DNA of 64,000 nucleotides from Candidatus Peribacteria bacterium. GTDB lineage: Bacteria; Patescibacteriota; Gracilibacteria; Peribacterales; Peribacteraceae. The translations under genes were made by a program, and so were the position numbers. The number at the start of each line of letters is the position of its first letter. Position 1 is the stretch's first letter. A model generated the notes under the pieces. The model ran no database searches and was not told where the DNA came from. It saw only the letters and a program-made list of their open reading frames with translations. Location of the stretch: positions 612,722-676,721 of the forward strand of contig JAHFJN010000001.1 of NCBI GenBank assembly GCA_023245865.1. Direction: 5' to 3'. Below, one piece after another: positions 1 through 9,270 of the stretch.

Positions 1-1629
1 CTTAAAGGTCTCTTGAATTTTTCTGCCATTATTCATGGAACCAGAGAGATCTACGAGAAGCGTAATAGCGTAATCCTCCTCTGTAGGAAGCTCTCTCCGT
101 TCCCATGCCTTGCTCTGCACGGCAGGGACTCCTTTCGCTCTTTCCTGCATCCGCTTGGTCATGTTGATACGCTTGCCTGTGGGGTTCCCTTTAAGCCATT
201 TGCGAGCGCGGCGTTCCGTGAATATCTCGCGCAGATCATTCTCTAGTTCATCAATGATGGGCAGCACTTCTCTGCGTGTTGCTTCGTACACATTGGCATC
301 TTTTCCCAGAAGCTGTTCCACTTGTCTCTTGAACTGTTCCACTTCGGGATGTGGAACGGTTTTCTCAAGATCCTCACCTTCAGAGGAGTCCACATCTTTC
401 TTCACTTCCTTTTTCTGTGCAGCCTCAGGTGTTTGCGAGAGCTTTCCTTGAATGGCATCAGCAATCTCATCCGCAAATTCTTTCAGCGCAGCCTGGGCTT
501 TTTCTTCCAATTCCCTGCGTTCTTCCTCAGGTAACTCCTCAATCGCTTTACGGATTTTTTCTTTCAGGCTCTCAGGCAAGCTATCCAAATCCACAATGCC
601 GACTGGCTTGCCATCGTCGGCTGTAGCTTCAAGAGCGGCCTGTGGCGTTCCTTGTGTTTCCTGCCCGCCCTCTTGCCCCTTCTGAGCCAGTGCTTTGGCA
701 ATGGCCTGAGCCACGGCTTGCTGGATAGCTTCCCCCAAGGCTTGCCGTTCCTCATCGGTGAGGCCATCTATGAACGATGAATCCTCCTTCTGCTGCATGT
801 CCTTCAAAAACTCCTGCATCTCCTCATCTTTTTTGTCTTTCTCAATGAGGGTCTGAAAGAGCGGCCAAACCTCATCACGGTTGATCTCGTAGCTCTGCTT
901 CGAGTACTCGCTAATAACCGCTTCACTTGTGTCTGCTTCTGCCCTGTTTGGATATCTCCACCATGAATCCCTCGCAGCTTCTAATGTCTTTGCTACGACA
1001 TCACGCACCTCTTCAGGAAGATCAGGTGTAAGTTCCGAAGGCTGCTCCTGCACCTCCCTAAACCATTGCTTGATGTACTCAAATCCAGCGAGCATGAAAC
1101 GGGGTCGGAAACCTATTTTCTCTTTGGATTCCTCCTTTGCTTTTTTCTCCTCGTCCATATCTGAGGCATACGCAGCTGCCATCTGCTTTCCAAAGAGAGG
1201 GTAGGCTTCAGCAACGAAGTTATTGATGCGTGGATCTTCAATGGAATTCATCATGAATGGGAATCCAGGTTGCTTCCATGTCTCCAATGGAATGTGATCG
1301 GTGCGTGAAATTCTCCTATGGCCGCCTTCATGCGAAATCACAAATCGCAGATAATCCATCGGTTTCTCCAGCAAATCCTTGGGATCGATCCGCACGATGT
1401 TTTGATCAAAATCCCAATGCCATCCTGCCCCAGGTTCATTCAACTCCACAGGCATGGCGAAGTCCTTTCCGATGAACGATGCGAGAGAGGAAAGAATTTG
1501 CCGTTTCTTCAAAATCTCCGCTTGCTGAGGACCATCAAATGACTTGAGAATTTCCTGTTCGCGGACCGCACGAAATCTACCGTTTTCCTCTCTATCTTCA
1601 TCAGGCCGTCCCCAGTCTGGACGTTTCAT
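1..1629 (-). CDS. VWA-domain protein, CobT/metallopeptidase-like (3' end truncated by window edge)
   Basis: Absent from the ORF track because it has no stop inside the window. Reverse strand is open from ATG at 1629 (MKRPDWGRPDEDREENGRF...) through 543 codons. C-terminal ...YAITLLVDLSGSMNNGRKIQETFK carries a MIDAS DxSGS motif; FVISHEGGHRR resembles a metal-binding helix; acidic Gln/Glu-rich middle. Confidence 0.8.
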   Translation of the reverse strand, partial: MKRPDWGRPDEDREENGRFRAVREQEILKSFDGPQQAEILKKRQILSSLASFIGKDFAMPVELNEPGAGWHWDFDQNIVRIDPKDLLEKPMDYLRFVISHEGGHRRISRTDHIPLETWKQPGFPFMMNSIEDPRINNFVAEAYPLFGKQMAAAYASDMDEEKKAKEESKEKIGFRPRFMLAGFEYIKQWFREVQEQPSELTPDLPEEVRDVVAKTLEAARDSWWRYPNRAEADTSEAVISEYSKQSYEINRDEVWPLFQTLIEKDKKDEEMQEFLKDMQQKEDSSFIDGLTDEERQALGEAIQQAVAQAIAKALAQKGQEGGQETQGTPQAALEATADDGKPVGIVDLDSLPESLKEKIRKAIEELPEEERRELEEKAQAALKEFADEIADAIQGKLSQTPEAAQKKEVKKDVDSSEGEDLEKTVPHPEVEQFKRQVEQLLGKDANVYEATRREVLPIIDELENDLREIFTERRARKWLKGNPTGKRINMTKRMQERAKGVPAVQSKAWERRELPTEEDYAITLLVDLSGSMNNGRKIQETFK

Positions 1630-1756
1630 ACATTATATTTTACTGTATTACTACGAATAAATCAAGCTAGAAAGCCCGAATGAGCGTGTTCTACCGCAGT
1701 CAGTCATGAATTCACATGCTGACTGTAAGATGTCGGGTAAAGGGCTTTTATCTGTT

Positions 1757-1972
1757 TTATCGCCCTTTCTTTCCTCTCTTGGGTTTCTGCGATGCCTTCC
1801 GTTCGCGTTCGCGCTGGAAGGCCAGAATATCGCTCTCCAAGAAGACTTTTCCCGTAGAGATTTTCTGACACCTCATTTTCCCCGTCTCTACCAGGTAATC
1901 AATGTACTGACGGGAAACCTTGAGATACTTCATCACATCTCCCATGCCCATGAGTTTGGGAAGTTCTTGCAT
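1757..1972 (-). CDS. Excisionase/MerR-type helix-turn-helix DNA-binding protein
   Basis: MGDVMKYLKVSRQYIDYLVETGKMRCQKISTGKVFLESDILAF matches the HTH_17/excisionase pattern; basic C-terminal tail. Confidence 0.75.
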   Translation of the reverse strand: MQELPKLMGMGDVMKYLKVSRQYIDYLVETGKMRCQKISTGKVFLESDILAFQRERERKASQKPKRGKKGR

Positions 1973-2022
1973 AGCGCAACAAGCTTGTCTTCTTACGCTA
2001 TCGCTGATGTGTGTTTATAGCA

Positions 2023-2038
2023 GTTGCTGTATAGCAGT
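2023..2038. promoter_or_regulatory. Palindrome GTTGCTGTATAGCAGT upstream of the HTH gene (candidate operator)
   Basis: 13/16 identical to the perfect palindrome ATTGCTATATAGCAAT at 10855-10870; both lie just upstream of minus-strand gene starts. Confidence 0.45.
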
Positions 2039-2147
2039 ATAAAAATAGCTCTCCGTACTGATTTTTAGGAAGGCTATTGGTATTGGAGTCTATATAGTTG
2101 CAACAAAAATTGTATTTCACAGAACACAAATACTGCGCTATCCAAGC

Positions 2148-3065
2148 CTACTGAACGTGGATCGGCTGCATCATCACAGCGTGATTCTTAAGTCTGTCCA
2201 AGTTATGAAAGTATCTCTGGGTAGTGGCGGGGTTGGAATGTCGCGCAAAATCCTGCGCTGCAATGAGGGTTGCTCCTCCATTGATGAGATGAGTGATGGA
2301 AGAATGTCTCAGTGAATGAGTGCTGACATGCGGATGATCAATACCAAGCCCTTTTAGCCGTACCTTGACCATATGCTGGATACTGCGCCTCGCAATCCGC
2401 TCTTTTGCGCGGTGGGTTGTGCCTACAAATAAAGGATCTGCTTCTTGAAGTGTGCCGCGTGTTTCTAAGTATGATTTGATAGTTGTATTCACATCATCTC
2501 GAATACGGGTATCGATGTTCTTGCCTCCCTTGCCCCGCACTTTCAATACTAAACAGCCATCAGTTTGTACTAAGTCTCCGATATTTGCTCGTGTGATCTC
2601 ACAAACTCGTAGGCCATTTATGAGGAGAAGGGCGATGATCGCCTTATCCCTTTTTCCTCTAATGCTTGTAGATTCAATGGAGCTGAGAAGATGATTGCAC
2701 TCAGCCAAACTTAAGATTTCCCTTGTTGTCTCATTACTGACTTTGGGAAGCTTCAGCCCAGATGCAGGATTGATTGGAATAACGCCCTGCTCGTAAAGAA
2801 AACAGAAAAGCCTTCGCAAAACTGTCAGCTTCTTTGCGATAGTTGCTGGCTTTAATCCTCTGTTTTCCAGTCCCTCTTTATATCCAATTAGATCATGCAG
2901 AGTCACCTCTGCTGCCCTCTTCTTTATGGCTCGATAAAAAAGCTCAACCTCTGCTCTATAGTCACGCTTTGTGTTGAAGCAGGACTGGTTACGGATAAAA
3001 GAAAGGACATGATCTGAAGATGGCTCTACCATGGTTGTCACTGCCCGCGTGGTGATCATCTGCAT
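2148..3065 (-). CDS. Tyrosine recombinase / XerC-D-like integrase
   Basis: INGLRVCEI (Arg I), HSLRHSSITHL (HxLRH) and ARHSNPATTQRYFH (catalytic Tyr) motifs; N-terminal SAM-like core-binding domain. Confidence 0.95.
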   Translation of the reverse strand: MQMITTRAVTTMVEPSSDHVLSFIRNQSCFNTKRDYRAEVELFYRAIKKRAAEVTLHDLIGYKEGLENRGLKPATIAKKLTVLRRLFCFLYEQGVIPINPASGLKLPKVSNETTREILSLAECNHLLSSIESTSIRGKRDKAIIALLLINGLRVCEITRANIGDLVQTDGCLVLKVRGKGGKNIDTRIRDDVNTTIKSYLETRGTLQEADPLFVGTTHRAKERIARRSIQHMVKVRLKGLGIDHPHVSTHSLRHSSITHLINGGATLIAAQDFARHSNPATTQRYFHNLDRLKNHAVMMQPIHVQ

Positions 3066-3079
3066 GGCTGTAGCCTATC

Positions 3080-3110
3080 ATATTGTTGGCTTGTAGCCAA
3101 CTATTATTAA
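3080..3110. promoter_or_regulatory. Dyad (TTGGCT-TGT-AGCCAA) in the integrase/HTH divergent intergenic region
   Basis: ATATTGTTGGCTTGTAGCCAACTATTATTAA; shares both arms with 12800-12830. Confidence 0.45.
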
Positions 3111-3137
3111 AAGGCCATTGGAAGCAAAATAGTAGGC

Positions 3138-3365
3138 ATGAAGCAAACAATGCAAAAGGCGATGGGCAGAACAGATGTGGCTGAGTATCTGGGCGTATCA
3201 CGTCAATATGTGGACAGGCTGGTGAAGGAATCAAAGCTGCCTTTTCAGGAAACATCAGCAGGAATGATTTTTATGGAGAGCGATGTATTGGCCTACAAAA
3301 AAGAGCGAATGGAGAAGGCAAAGAGTGACACGCGCATTCGCCTGAAGAAGAGCAGAAGTAAATGA
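3138..3365 (+). CDS. Excisionase/MerR-type helix-turn-helix protein, paralog of 1757-1972
   Basis: MGRTDVAEYLGVSRQYVDRLVKESKLPFQETSAGMIFMESDVLAYKKER aligns with MGMGDVMKYLKVSRQYIDYLVETGKMRCQKISTGKVFLESDILAFQRER. Confidence 0.75.
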   Translation: MKQTMQKAMGRTDVAEYLGVSRQYVDRLVKESKLPFQETSAGMIFMESDVLAYKKERMEKAKSDTRIRLKKSRSK

Positions 3366-3407
3366 AGGCTCTTGACTAATTCACATAAATGTATATTATG
3401 TAATAAT

Positions 3408-3869
3408 ATGACTCATCCTGATGATCCTCAGCAAGCTGATATAGAAAAGACTCCTACTTCTCCTGAGAACACAGATTCCACGGCAGAAGTAGGTTTACAG
3501 AAAGTAACCAAAGACGCTATTGGGGATGCGCTAGACCCTGTTTTAGCACGCAAAGAGCAGAAACTCGGAGTGCTTTCTGCAAAGCGTGAATCCAAGGAAT
3601 TAAGCCCCTATGATTTCGATTTGAACTACATCTATCAGCTGAATGAAGCAGGGTTGCCCCTTACTCGGAAGGACATGCTGCATGAGACAGGCAATCAGGC
3701 TCTTGTCCTCACGCGAGAGGATTTTGAAGTACTGGGCTGTTTAGATTTCATTCACGCTTCAGGGGAGAGAATGGTGATCGAGGCAGAAAGCCTCGATCCT
3801 AAAGACGTGTTCATTCTCTATCCACATGAAGTAGGTGATCAAGAAAAAAGCGATGAGGCAGCTCAATAA
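3408..3869 (+). CDS. Hypothetical protein
   Basis: ATG at 3408 (MTHPDDPQQADIEKTP...) is preferred over the tracked TTG at 3372, because TTGACT(3372-3377)-N16-TATTAT(3394-3399) looks like the promoter. Confidence 0.55.
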   Translation: MTHPDDPQQADIEKTPTSPENTDSTAEVGLQKVTKDAIGDALDPVLARKEQKLGVLSAKRESKELSPYDFDLNYIYQLNEAGLPLTRKDMLHETGNQALVLTREDFEVLGCLDFIHASGERMVIEAESLDPKDVFILYPHEVGDQEKSDEAAQ

Positions 3870-3980
3870 TATTAGAAGGATGTAAAGTATGAACCTCCGA
3901 GGGAAAAACTGGTTACTCCTCTCCATAAGCCGTGTCCTTACGAAGGGGCATTAAGTGAAATAGACGGTGTGCAGTTGTGA

Positions 3981-4211
3981 TTAAACGTCACTTCTTTTTG
4001 CTCTTACTTTCTCTTTTCTCCTTCTCCACTTCAAGTTCGTGCAATCTGCCCTCATGATGAGCCGACGTTTGATGTTTGCGAGTAAGCGAAAATAATCGAT
4101 CCCTGCCTGTCGCTGTTTAGGGGTAAGTGTCATAAAGATCAAAGGAAGATAAACCTGCACACCGTCCTTCCAACGATATCGCCATTGCGCAGTACGAACC
4201 TTAGGTGCAAT
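3981..4211 (-). CDS. Possible small basic protein lacking a canonical 5' start codon
   Basis: Reverse strand open frame ...APKVRTAQWRYRWKDGVQVYLPLIFMTLTPKQRQAGIDYFRLLANIKRRLIMRADCTNLKWRRRKEKVRAKRSDV-stop; the first in-frame candidate start is ATT. Not in the ORF track. Confidence 0.3.
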   Translation of the reverse strand: MAPKVRTAQWRYRWKDGVQVYLPLIFMTLTPKQRQAGIDYFRLLANIKRRLIMRADCTNLKWRRRKEKVRAKRSDV

Positions 4212-4216
4212 AAAAT

Positions 4217-7200
4217 TTAATCACCGATGCGGATCTTCTCCGTGTTTTTACACTTGGGATAGTTGCTGCATCCAAAGAACACTCCATACCGTCCTTTCTT
4301 GGGTTTCATCGTGCCTCCGCAGCTAGGAAGAGGACACTCATAAGACTCTAAGCTCTTGATATCTATGCTTTCCGTCTTCTTCTTTTGCATTTCCCTCGCG
4401 TTCGTCTTCGCTCCGCACTCGCTGCATTCAAAATAAACTCCAAACTTACCATTCTTCCAAATGGTTATACCGTTGCATTCGTCACACAGAGGATTTTCTT
4501 GTTCATGGATGTTGCTGCCTTTTGTTCCAGATGGAGTGCAGACCAGTTGGGATATCTGGCTGCATGTTTTCTTTCCAGGGATTCTCAACATGCTTTCCGA
4601 TGAGTTGGTATGAGAGAGGATATTGAGTGATCCATGCCAAAGTATTGAGTCATCAATCACGCAAATCTTTTCGTGCATCTTGGAGCGCAGATCAATAGTC
4701 ACGCCTGCATCTATAAGAGCCTGTACGGCAGGTGTAAGCCCATTCGCCATGATCTCTCCCAATTCATCAATAGGGCGCATCACCAAACGTATGGTTACTC
4801 CGCGCCTCTGGGCATCCTTAAAGAGTTCTACCCACCTGCTAAGGCCGTTGAGGGTTACGAAGGGTGAGAAGATCGTGATGGATTTCTTTGCCTTCTGAAT
4901 GTCCTGCGTGAATGCAGGATAGAAACTGCCCTCATTGAAAGCCCCTGCGCTATCCATATCGAGCTTAAGTTTTGTCTTTGTGATGCGCTCAAGAGCGTCA
5001 TGCCAGTCCTGATCTCCAATCGGTAGCAGATCGCGCACATCAAGCGGTGAGCCATGCTTCTCAAAGTATTTAAGAATGCTCAACACGAGCATGTCATCCT
5101 CAGCCGTTCTTCTCAAGAACTCAAAATTGGCTACCAGAATGACATGCTCTTTAGCTCTACTGAAAGCCACATTCAATAACCTGCCGCCCTCCTCCTCTCT
5201 TTGCGTTGCTGAGAGGAATTTACCTAAGCGCACACCCTCTGAGTCCGTGAGATCAATAATCATTGTCTCCTTTTCGTTCCCTTGGAATCTATGAACAGTA
5301 GAGGCAAATGTTGCTGGCCTTCCCAATTTATCTTCTACAAGTGAAGCTATGAGTTTCGTCTGAGCGGAATAGGGAGAGACGATTCCCAGCGTTGTATTTT
5401 CCTCATCTGCTTTCGGCAGGTATTTCTTCTGCGCGAAGAACGAGACGATGTTGCGGATGAGCAACGCATGGAACAGGTTATAGCGCGAATACCCTCCCAA
5501 CTTCATGGAAGCCCAGGGATGGAAAGTAGAGGTATCAATATAGAGAAGATGTTCTTTGGACAGAGGCATCTTTGAGACGTTCTTTTTTACACTCTCATCT
5601 GGAATCAGAGGATGATCGTAGTAAAAATGCTCATTGATACAGTCACAGATGGTTTTCTTCATGCGGAATTGTATTTGGAGCGCACAAAGGTACTCAGGCA
5701 GCTTCTTGGACTGCACCTTCTTAGGAATGCCAGCCATCTCAAATACGTCCTTCTTAAGCCATTCTAGAGCCTTTGGCTCGTTGGACATGACGATGGGTGA
5801 AAGCTGCCTGAAATCCCCAGCGATGACCACAGACTGCGTAGCAAGCCCACAAGCGTAGTACGTCATGGGCAGCATTACCATTGAAGCCTCATCCACGATT
5901 ACTACATCAAACTCTCTATGCAGATGAGATTCCAAGAATGTTCTGTAAACGGTGGTGGCTAAGATGCGGCAGTTCTTGAGCACCTGCTCTCGCATGGCGG
6001 CCAGTTGAGTATCAATTTCTTTCAATTGGAGACGCAAATTCTCTAGCTGCTTCTCCGTAGTGGAGATCGCGGAAGGGTAAGATGAAACATTGGGATGTTC
6101 CTTAAGGTTTGCTTGGATGTTTTTCAGCAGTTCTTCCGTCTCTTTGGCCTCTTTCCCCGCATGAGCCACAGCCTTATCAATCTCTGCCGCTGCATCAATG
6201 CAGGACTTACGCATGATATCCACCTGTCCCATCTGTCGCATGATCTTCTCTGGATGCAAACCCATCACCATGCGCTTGAGTGAGCCAGCACTCTTTGCTC
6301 GTTCCAGCTTTTCTTCCAGCGCGTCTTTTTTGCTCTGATACAGAGAGATTTTTGACGATAGCCCAGCACGTTTCTGTTGATTGGCGTGAAGATTCTTTGC
6401 AGCATAGTCCGCATTCTTTTCAACATCTTTGAGCGTCTGATGAAAACGAATAGCTTCTTGCATCGGTTGTATTTGCCCCTCTAGGTGTGAGATTTCCAGC
6501 ACGAGCTTCTGCCTTTCTCCCTGTAGTCCTTCGCTCAGACGTTCCACGATCTCATCAATGAGTACTTGTTTCCCATGCTTCTCAATCAATTCCTCCTTCA
6601 TGGCTGGCCCCAAACGGATAACTGTGCCGCGCTGATACTCCTCATCTGTCACTAAGCGCTCTGCTACTTTTTCCAAAGCGGTATCCACGGCAATATTCGT
6701 ATTGGATACGAGCAGTACAGAAAGGCCTTTGCGATAGAACCCCTCTACGACACGCGCCAATGTTGTGGTCTTCCCTGTTCCAGGCGGCCCCCAGACGTAA
6801 GTAACCTCGCTACCAAGTGATCGGCGGATGATTCTCTGCTTCTCCTCATTCATTCCTTCAAGTAGCAATGCCTCATCTAGCTCAGCATCCGCAGAGGCGA
6901 TATGGCCCTCTCCAATAGCCTTCCTAGCGAGCGTAGTGTTGAAAGCAGCCTCTCCGCTCTGCACTTCGCTTAGACGCTCCTTAAGGCGTTCTAAGAGGAA
7001 GGAGTTATCAATAATGATACGTGCACTTGAGATTGAATCTCCCAAGTCAGCTTCTAAGGCGACTATAAGCACGCCTTCGTTCGTGGAAACAATGATTCCT
7101 GGGATGTCGTCTTTCCCACAGGCAAGACGTATGGGCGAGTCATCCTTCAATTGAGTACCTTCAATATCCTCTGAGAGAGGGAAGCGATAGAGGGTATTTG

Positions 7201-7321
7201 TTCCCTCAGTCTGAAGGCGCTCACCTCCGCGCACAGTAATCTGCTGGGAGTTGCCCTTCTTGCGAATGGCGGCAACCTCTAGGCCTAGAGCCTCAATCAT
7301 GTTTGTCAGATTGTCTGCCAT
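4217..7321 (-). CDS. SF1 (COG1112/UPF1-like) helicase fused to a PLD-family nuclease domain and C-terminal topoisomerase-type Zn ribbons; Mokosh type II-like candidate defence protein
   Basis: Walker A GPPGTGKTTTLARVV, Walker B VIVDEASMV, helicase motif region LNVAFSRAKEHVILVAN; HEKICVIDDSILWHGSLN (HxKx4D PLD motif); CDECNGITIWKNGKFGVYFECSECG and CPLPSCGGTMKPKKGRYGVFFGCSNYPKC Zn ribbons. Confidence 0.9.
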   Translation of the reverse strand: MADNLTNMIEALGLEVAAIRKKGNSQQITVRGGERLQTEGTNTLYRFPLSEDIEGTQLKDDSPIRLACGKDDIPGIIVSTNEGVLIVALEADLGDSISSARIIIDNSFLLERLKERLSEVQSGEAAFNTTLARKAIGEGHIASADAELDEALLLEGMNEEKQRIIRRSLGSEVTYVWGPPGTGKTTTLARVVEGFYRKGLSVLLVSNTNIAVDTALEKVAERLVTDEEYQRGTVIRLGPAMKEELIEKHGKQVLIDEIVERLSEGLQGERQKLVLEISHLEGQIQPMQEAIRFHQTLKDVEKNADYAAKNLHANQQKRAGLSSKISLYQSKKDALEEKLERAKSAGSLKRMVMGLHPEKIMRQMGQVDIMRKSCIDAAAEIDKAVAHAGKEAKETEELLKNIQANLKEHPNVSSYPSAISTTEKQLENLRLQLKEIDTQLAAMREQVLKNCRILATTVYRTFLESHLHREFDVVIVDEASMVMLPMTYYACGLATQSVVIAGDFRQLSPIVMSNEPKALEWLKKDVFEMAGIPKKVQSKKLPEYLCALQIQFRMKKTICDCINEHFYYDHPLIPDESVKKNVSKMPLSKEHLLYIDTSTFHPWASMKLGGYSRYNLFHALLIRNIVSFFAQKKYLPKADEENTTLGIVSPYSAQTKLIASLVEDKLGRPATFASTVHRFQGNEKETMIIDLTDSEGVRLGKFLSATQREEEGGRLLNVAFSRAKEHVILVANFEFLRRTAEDDMLVLSILKYFEKHGSPLDVRDLLPIGDQDWHDALERITKTKLKLDMDSAGAFNEGSFYPAFTQDIQKAKKSITIFSPFVTLNGLSRWVELFKDAQRRGVTIRLVMRPIDELGEIMANGLTPAVQALIDAGVTIDLRSKMHEKICVIDDSILWHGSLNILSHTNSSESMLRIPGKKTCSQISQLVCTPSGTKGSNIHEQENPLCDECNGITIWKNGKFGVYFECSECGAKTNAREMQKKKTESIDIKSLESYECPLPSCGGTMKPKKGRYGVFFGCSNYPKCKNTEKIRIGD

Positions 7322-7421
7322 GAAGAAGGGAGAACTATGACTTCTTAGGCAGAAATTTTAATCTTAGAATTCTGTCTGAGACTCATACTCATAATGCTCG
7401 AAGTATTGCACAGAATGTCGG

Positions 7422-8801
7422 TTATGGGACATAGATCTTCTTTGCGACGGTTCCATCGCCGCTGGCATAGATGAGTATGAAGTCCTGCTGATCTCTTGGC
7501 AGGATGAAAGCCACTGCACCATCGGTGTAGGACCCAGGCTGGAGGTTCACAGCATCGAAGTAATTGCCCAGGCTGTAGGTCGCAGACTCATGCGTATAGG
7601 CACGTCCCTGTGCGTCCATGATGGTGATGTAGTTAGGGTTCGCGTGAATGACATTGCTTCCGACATTCTTCACAAACACCCCAACACGGACATAGGAATA
7701 ATCCTTTGGACTATTTACACAGCTATAACTCAGACAGTTGCTACGGATTGTCTCTTTGTATGCCGCGACTTGGACATCTCCATTGCCTTCGTACTGGTTC
7801 ATGCTCTCCTTGAGATCCTGGATACGCTTTTTCTCGGCTTCCGCAGCCAATCGTTTCTGTTCCTTCTCTTGATCAGCTGCGACGCGCTTCTCATCAAATT
7901 TGAGGTTCTTCACTTCAATTTCTTTTGAACCATTCGCGTAGCCGTCTGCCTTGGCTGTAATCGCGTACTTGTTTGTCTGCGCGTTGTAAGCAGTATCGAA
8001 TGCTATGAGTAATGAACCGCTGCCATTGGCATTGAGAGTAACGCTCTGCTCATCCTTACCCTTCACGGTAACGGTTGTACCTGGCAATCCGTTTAGTTGC
8101 AGCTCAAACTTTGAGTTTCCTGTTTCCAATACGGAATTAGTCACATTTATAGTCGCGCTCTTTCGCTGAAAGACACTTTCAGCTCTAGTTTCAACAACCT
8201 TTGGATTGAACCTTCCACCTGTGACAGTAGCAACAATTTCGATCTTTCCCGTGTCAGTCCCACTTGGCGCATCAAGGGCAACCTTGAAAGTATCTCCGTC
8301 CATTTGAACAGGCTTGCCGTTCACGGAAAGCTCTAATTTGCAGGGGCAGCTTGTAGCTGCCTTTCCTGTTATCTCAACGCTATTTCCTGTGAACTCATAC
8401 TTCTCACTTAGCTCCATTGCGGCGCTCCTAGGCGCGTTGTAGCCCCTCACAGCGACTATTAATATGAAGACAGCGGCAATCGGTACCACAATTTTCCAAT
8501 GTCTCTTGGAGAAGGCAAAGATACCGAGAAGCCAACGCTTAAGTTTCGCTCGAAGTGCGGGTTTCTTATAGAGATACCAGATCACAATTCCTGGAATAGT
8601 GATATACCACAGGAGGATGCTGGCTAATCCAATGAGACACCAAACCAAGACTTTAGGGGAAATCTTGATATCTCCTGTCTTCTTTTGCAGTGTGGATTTC
8701 TGTTGTTGTTGGACTGGGAGATCTTCTCCGCAGTGTTTACAGCGAATTGCATCCTTCTTTATTTCCTCAGCACAAAAAGGACATTTTTTGGTATCAGCCA
8801 T
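7422..8801 (-). CDS. Zinc-ribbon membrane protein with extracytoplasmic Ig-like/DUF4352-like C-terminus
   Basis: N-terminal KKCPFCAEEIKKDAIRCKHCGEDL; TM segments; C-terminal VRVGVFVKNVGSNVIHANPNYITIMDAQGRAYTHESA resembles DUF4352. Confidence 0.65.
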   Translation of the reverse strand: MADTKKCPFCAEEIKKDAIRCKHCGEDLPVQQQQKSTLQKKTGDIKISPKVLVWCLIGLASILLWYITIPGIVIWYLYKKPALRAKLKRWLLGIFAFSKRHWKIVVPIAAVFILIVAVRGYNAPRSAAMELSEKYEFTGNSVEITGKAATSCPCKLELSVNGKPVQMDGDTFKVALDAPSGTDTGKIEIVATVTGGRFNPKVVETRAESVFQRKSATINVTNSVLETGNSKFELQLNGLPGTTVTVKGKDEQSVTLNANGSGSLLIAFDTAYNAQTNKYAITAKADGYANGSKEIEVKNLKFDEKRVAADQEKEQKRLAAEAEKKRIQDLKESMNQYEGNGDVQVAAYKETIRSNCLSYSCVNSPKDYSYVRVGVFVKNVGSNVIHANPNYITIMDAQGRAYTHESATYSLGNYFDAVNLQPGSYTDGAVAFILPRDQQDFILIYASGDGTVAKKIYVP

Positions 8802-8804
8802 AGG

Positions 8805-9257
8805 TTATTTGGGAATCCGATGAAGCATTCCATCACGGACAGACATGCGTGTTTTGCAGGAGGTGCATTTCACAACTTTCTTCCCGTTCATGATGATCAC
8901 CTCATGCTGGCAATAAGGGCAGTTGCCCTGACTCAACGCGAGGAACATCACTGGCGAGAGAAGGATTGCTCCTCCTCCGATGAGCATCATCGGAATACCA
9001 ATGATACTTCCAATTACGGTTAGCGTTACCAAACCTCCCAAGCCAGTCATCACAACTCCGAATAGAATGCTCACGCCTAGCGATTTGCCGAAACCTGCTT
9101 TCCTCAAAAGGGTGGCTTTTCCATCAGAACTTTGAGGCTTTACGGCTGAGGACCCATCGGAAAGATCTGCTTTGCAATGCTTACATTTCACTGCTTCCGC
9201 TTTGATCTCTTCAGCGCAGAACGGGCATTTCCGCATTTGTTGAGTAGGAGGTGTCAT
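8805..9257 (-). CDS. Zinc-ribbon membrane protein
   Basis: MTPPTQQMRKCPFCAEEIKAEAVKCKHCKADL, hydrophobic segments, second Zn knuckle CPYCQHEV...CTSCKTR. Confidence 0.65.
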   Translation of the reverse strand: MTPPTQQMRKCPFCAEEIKAEAVKCKHCKADLSDGSSAVKPQSSDGKATLLRKAGFGKSLGVSILFGVVMTGLGGLVTLTVIGSIIGIPMMLIGGGAILLSPVMFLALSQGNCPYCQHEVIIMNGKKVVKCTSCKTRMSVRDGMLHRIPK

Positions 9258-9270
9258 AAACAAAAAGGAG

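Noticed and set aside
13-1542. Many short plus-strand ORFs at the left edge
   Set aside because: Antisense to the truncated VWA-domain gene on the minus strand, which has coherent motifs.
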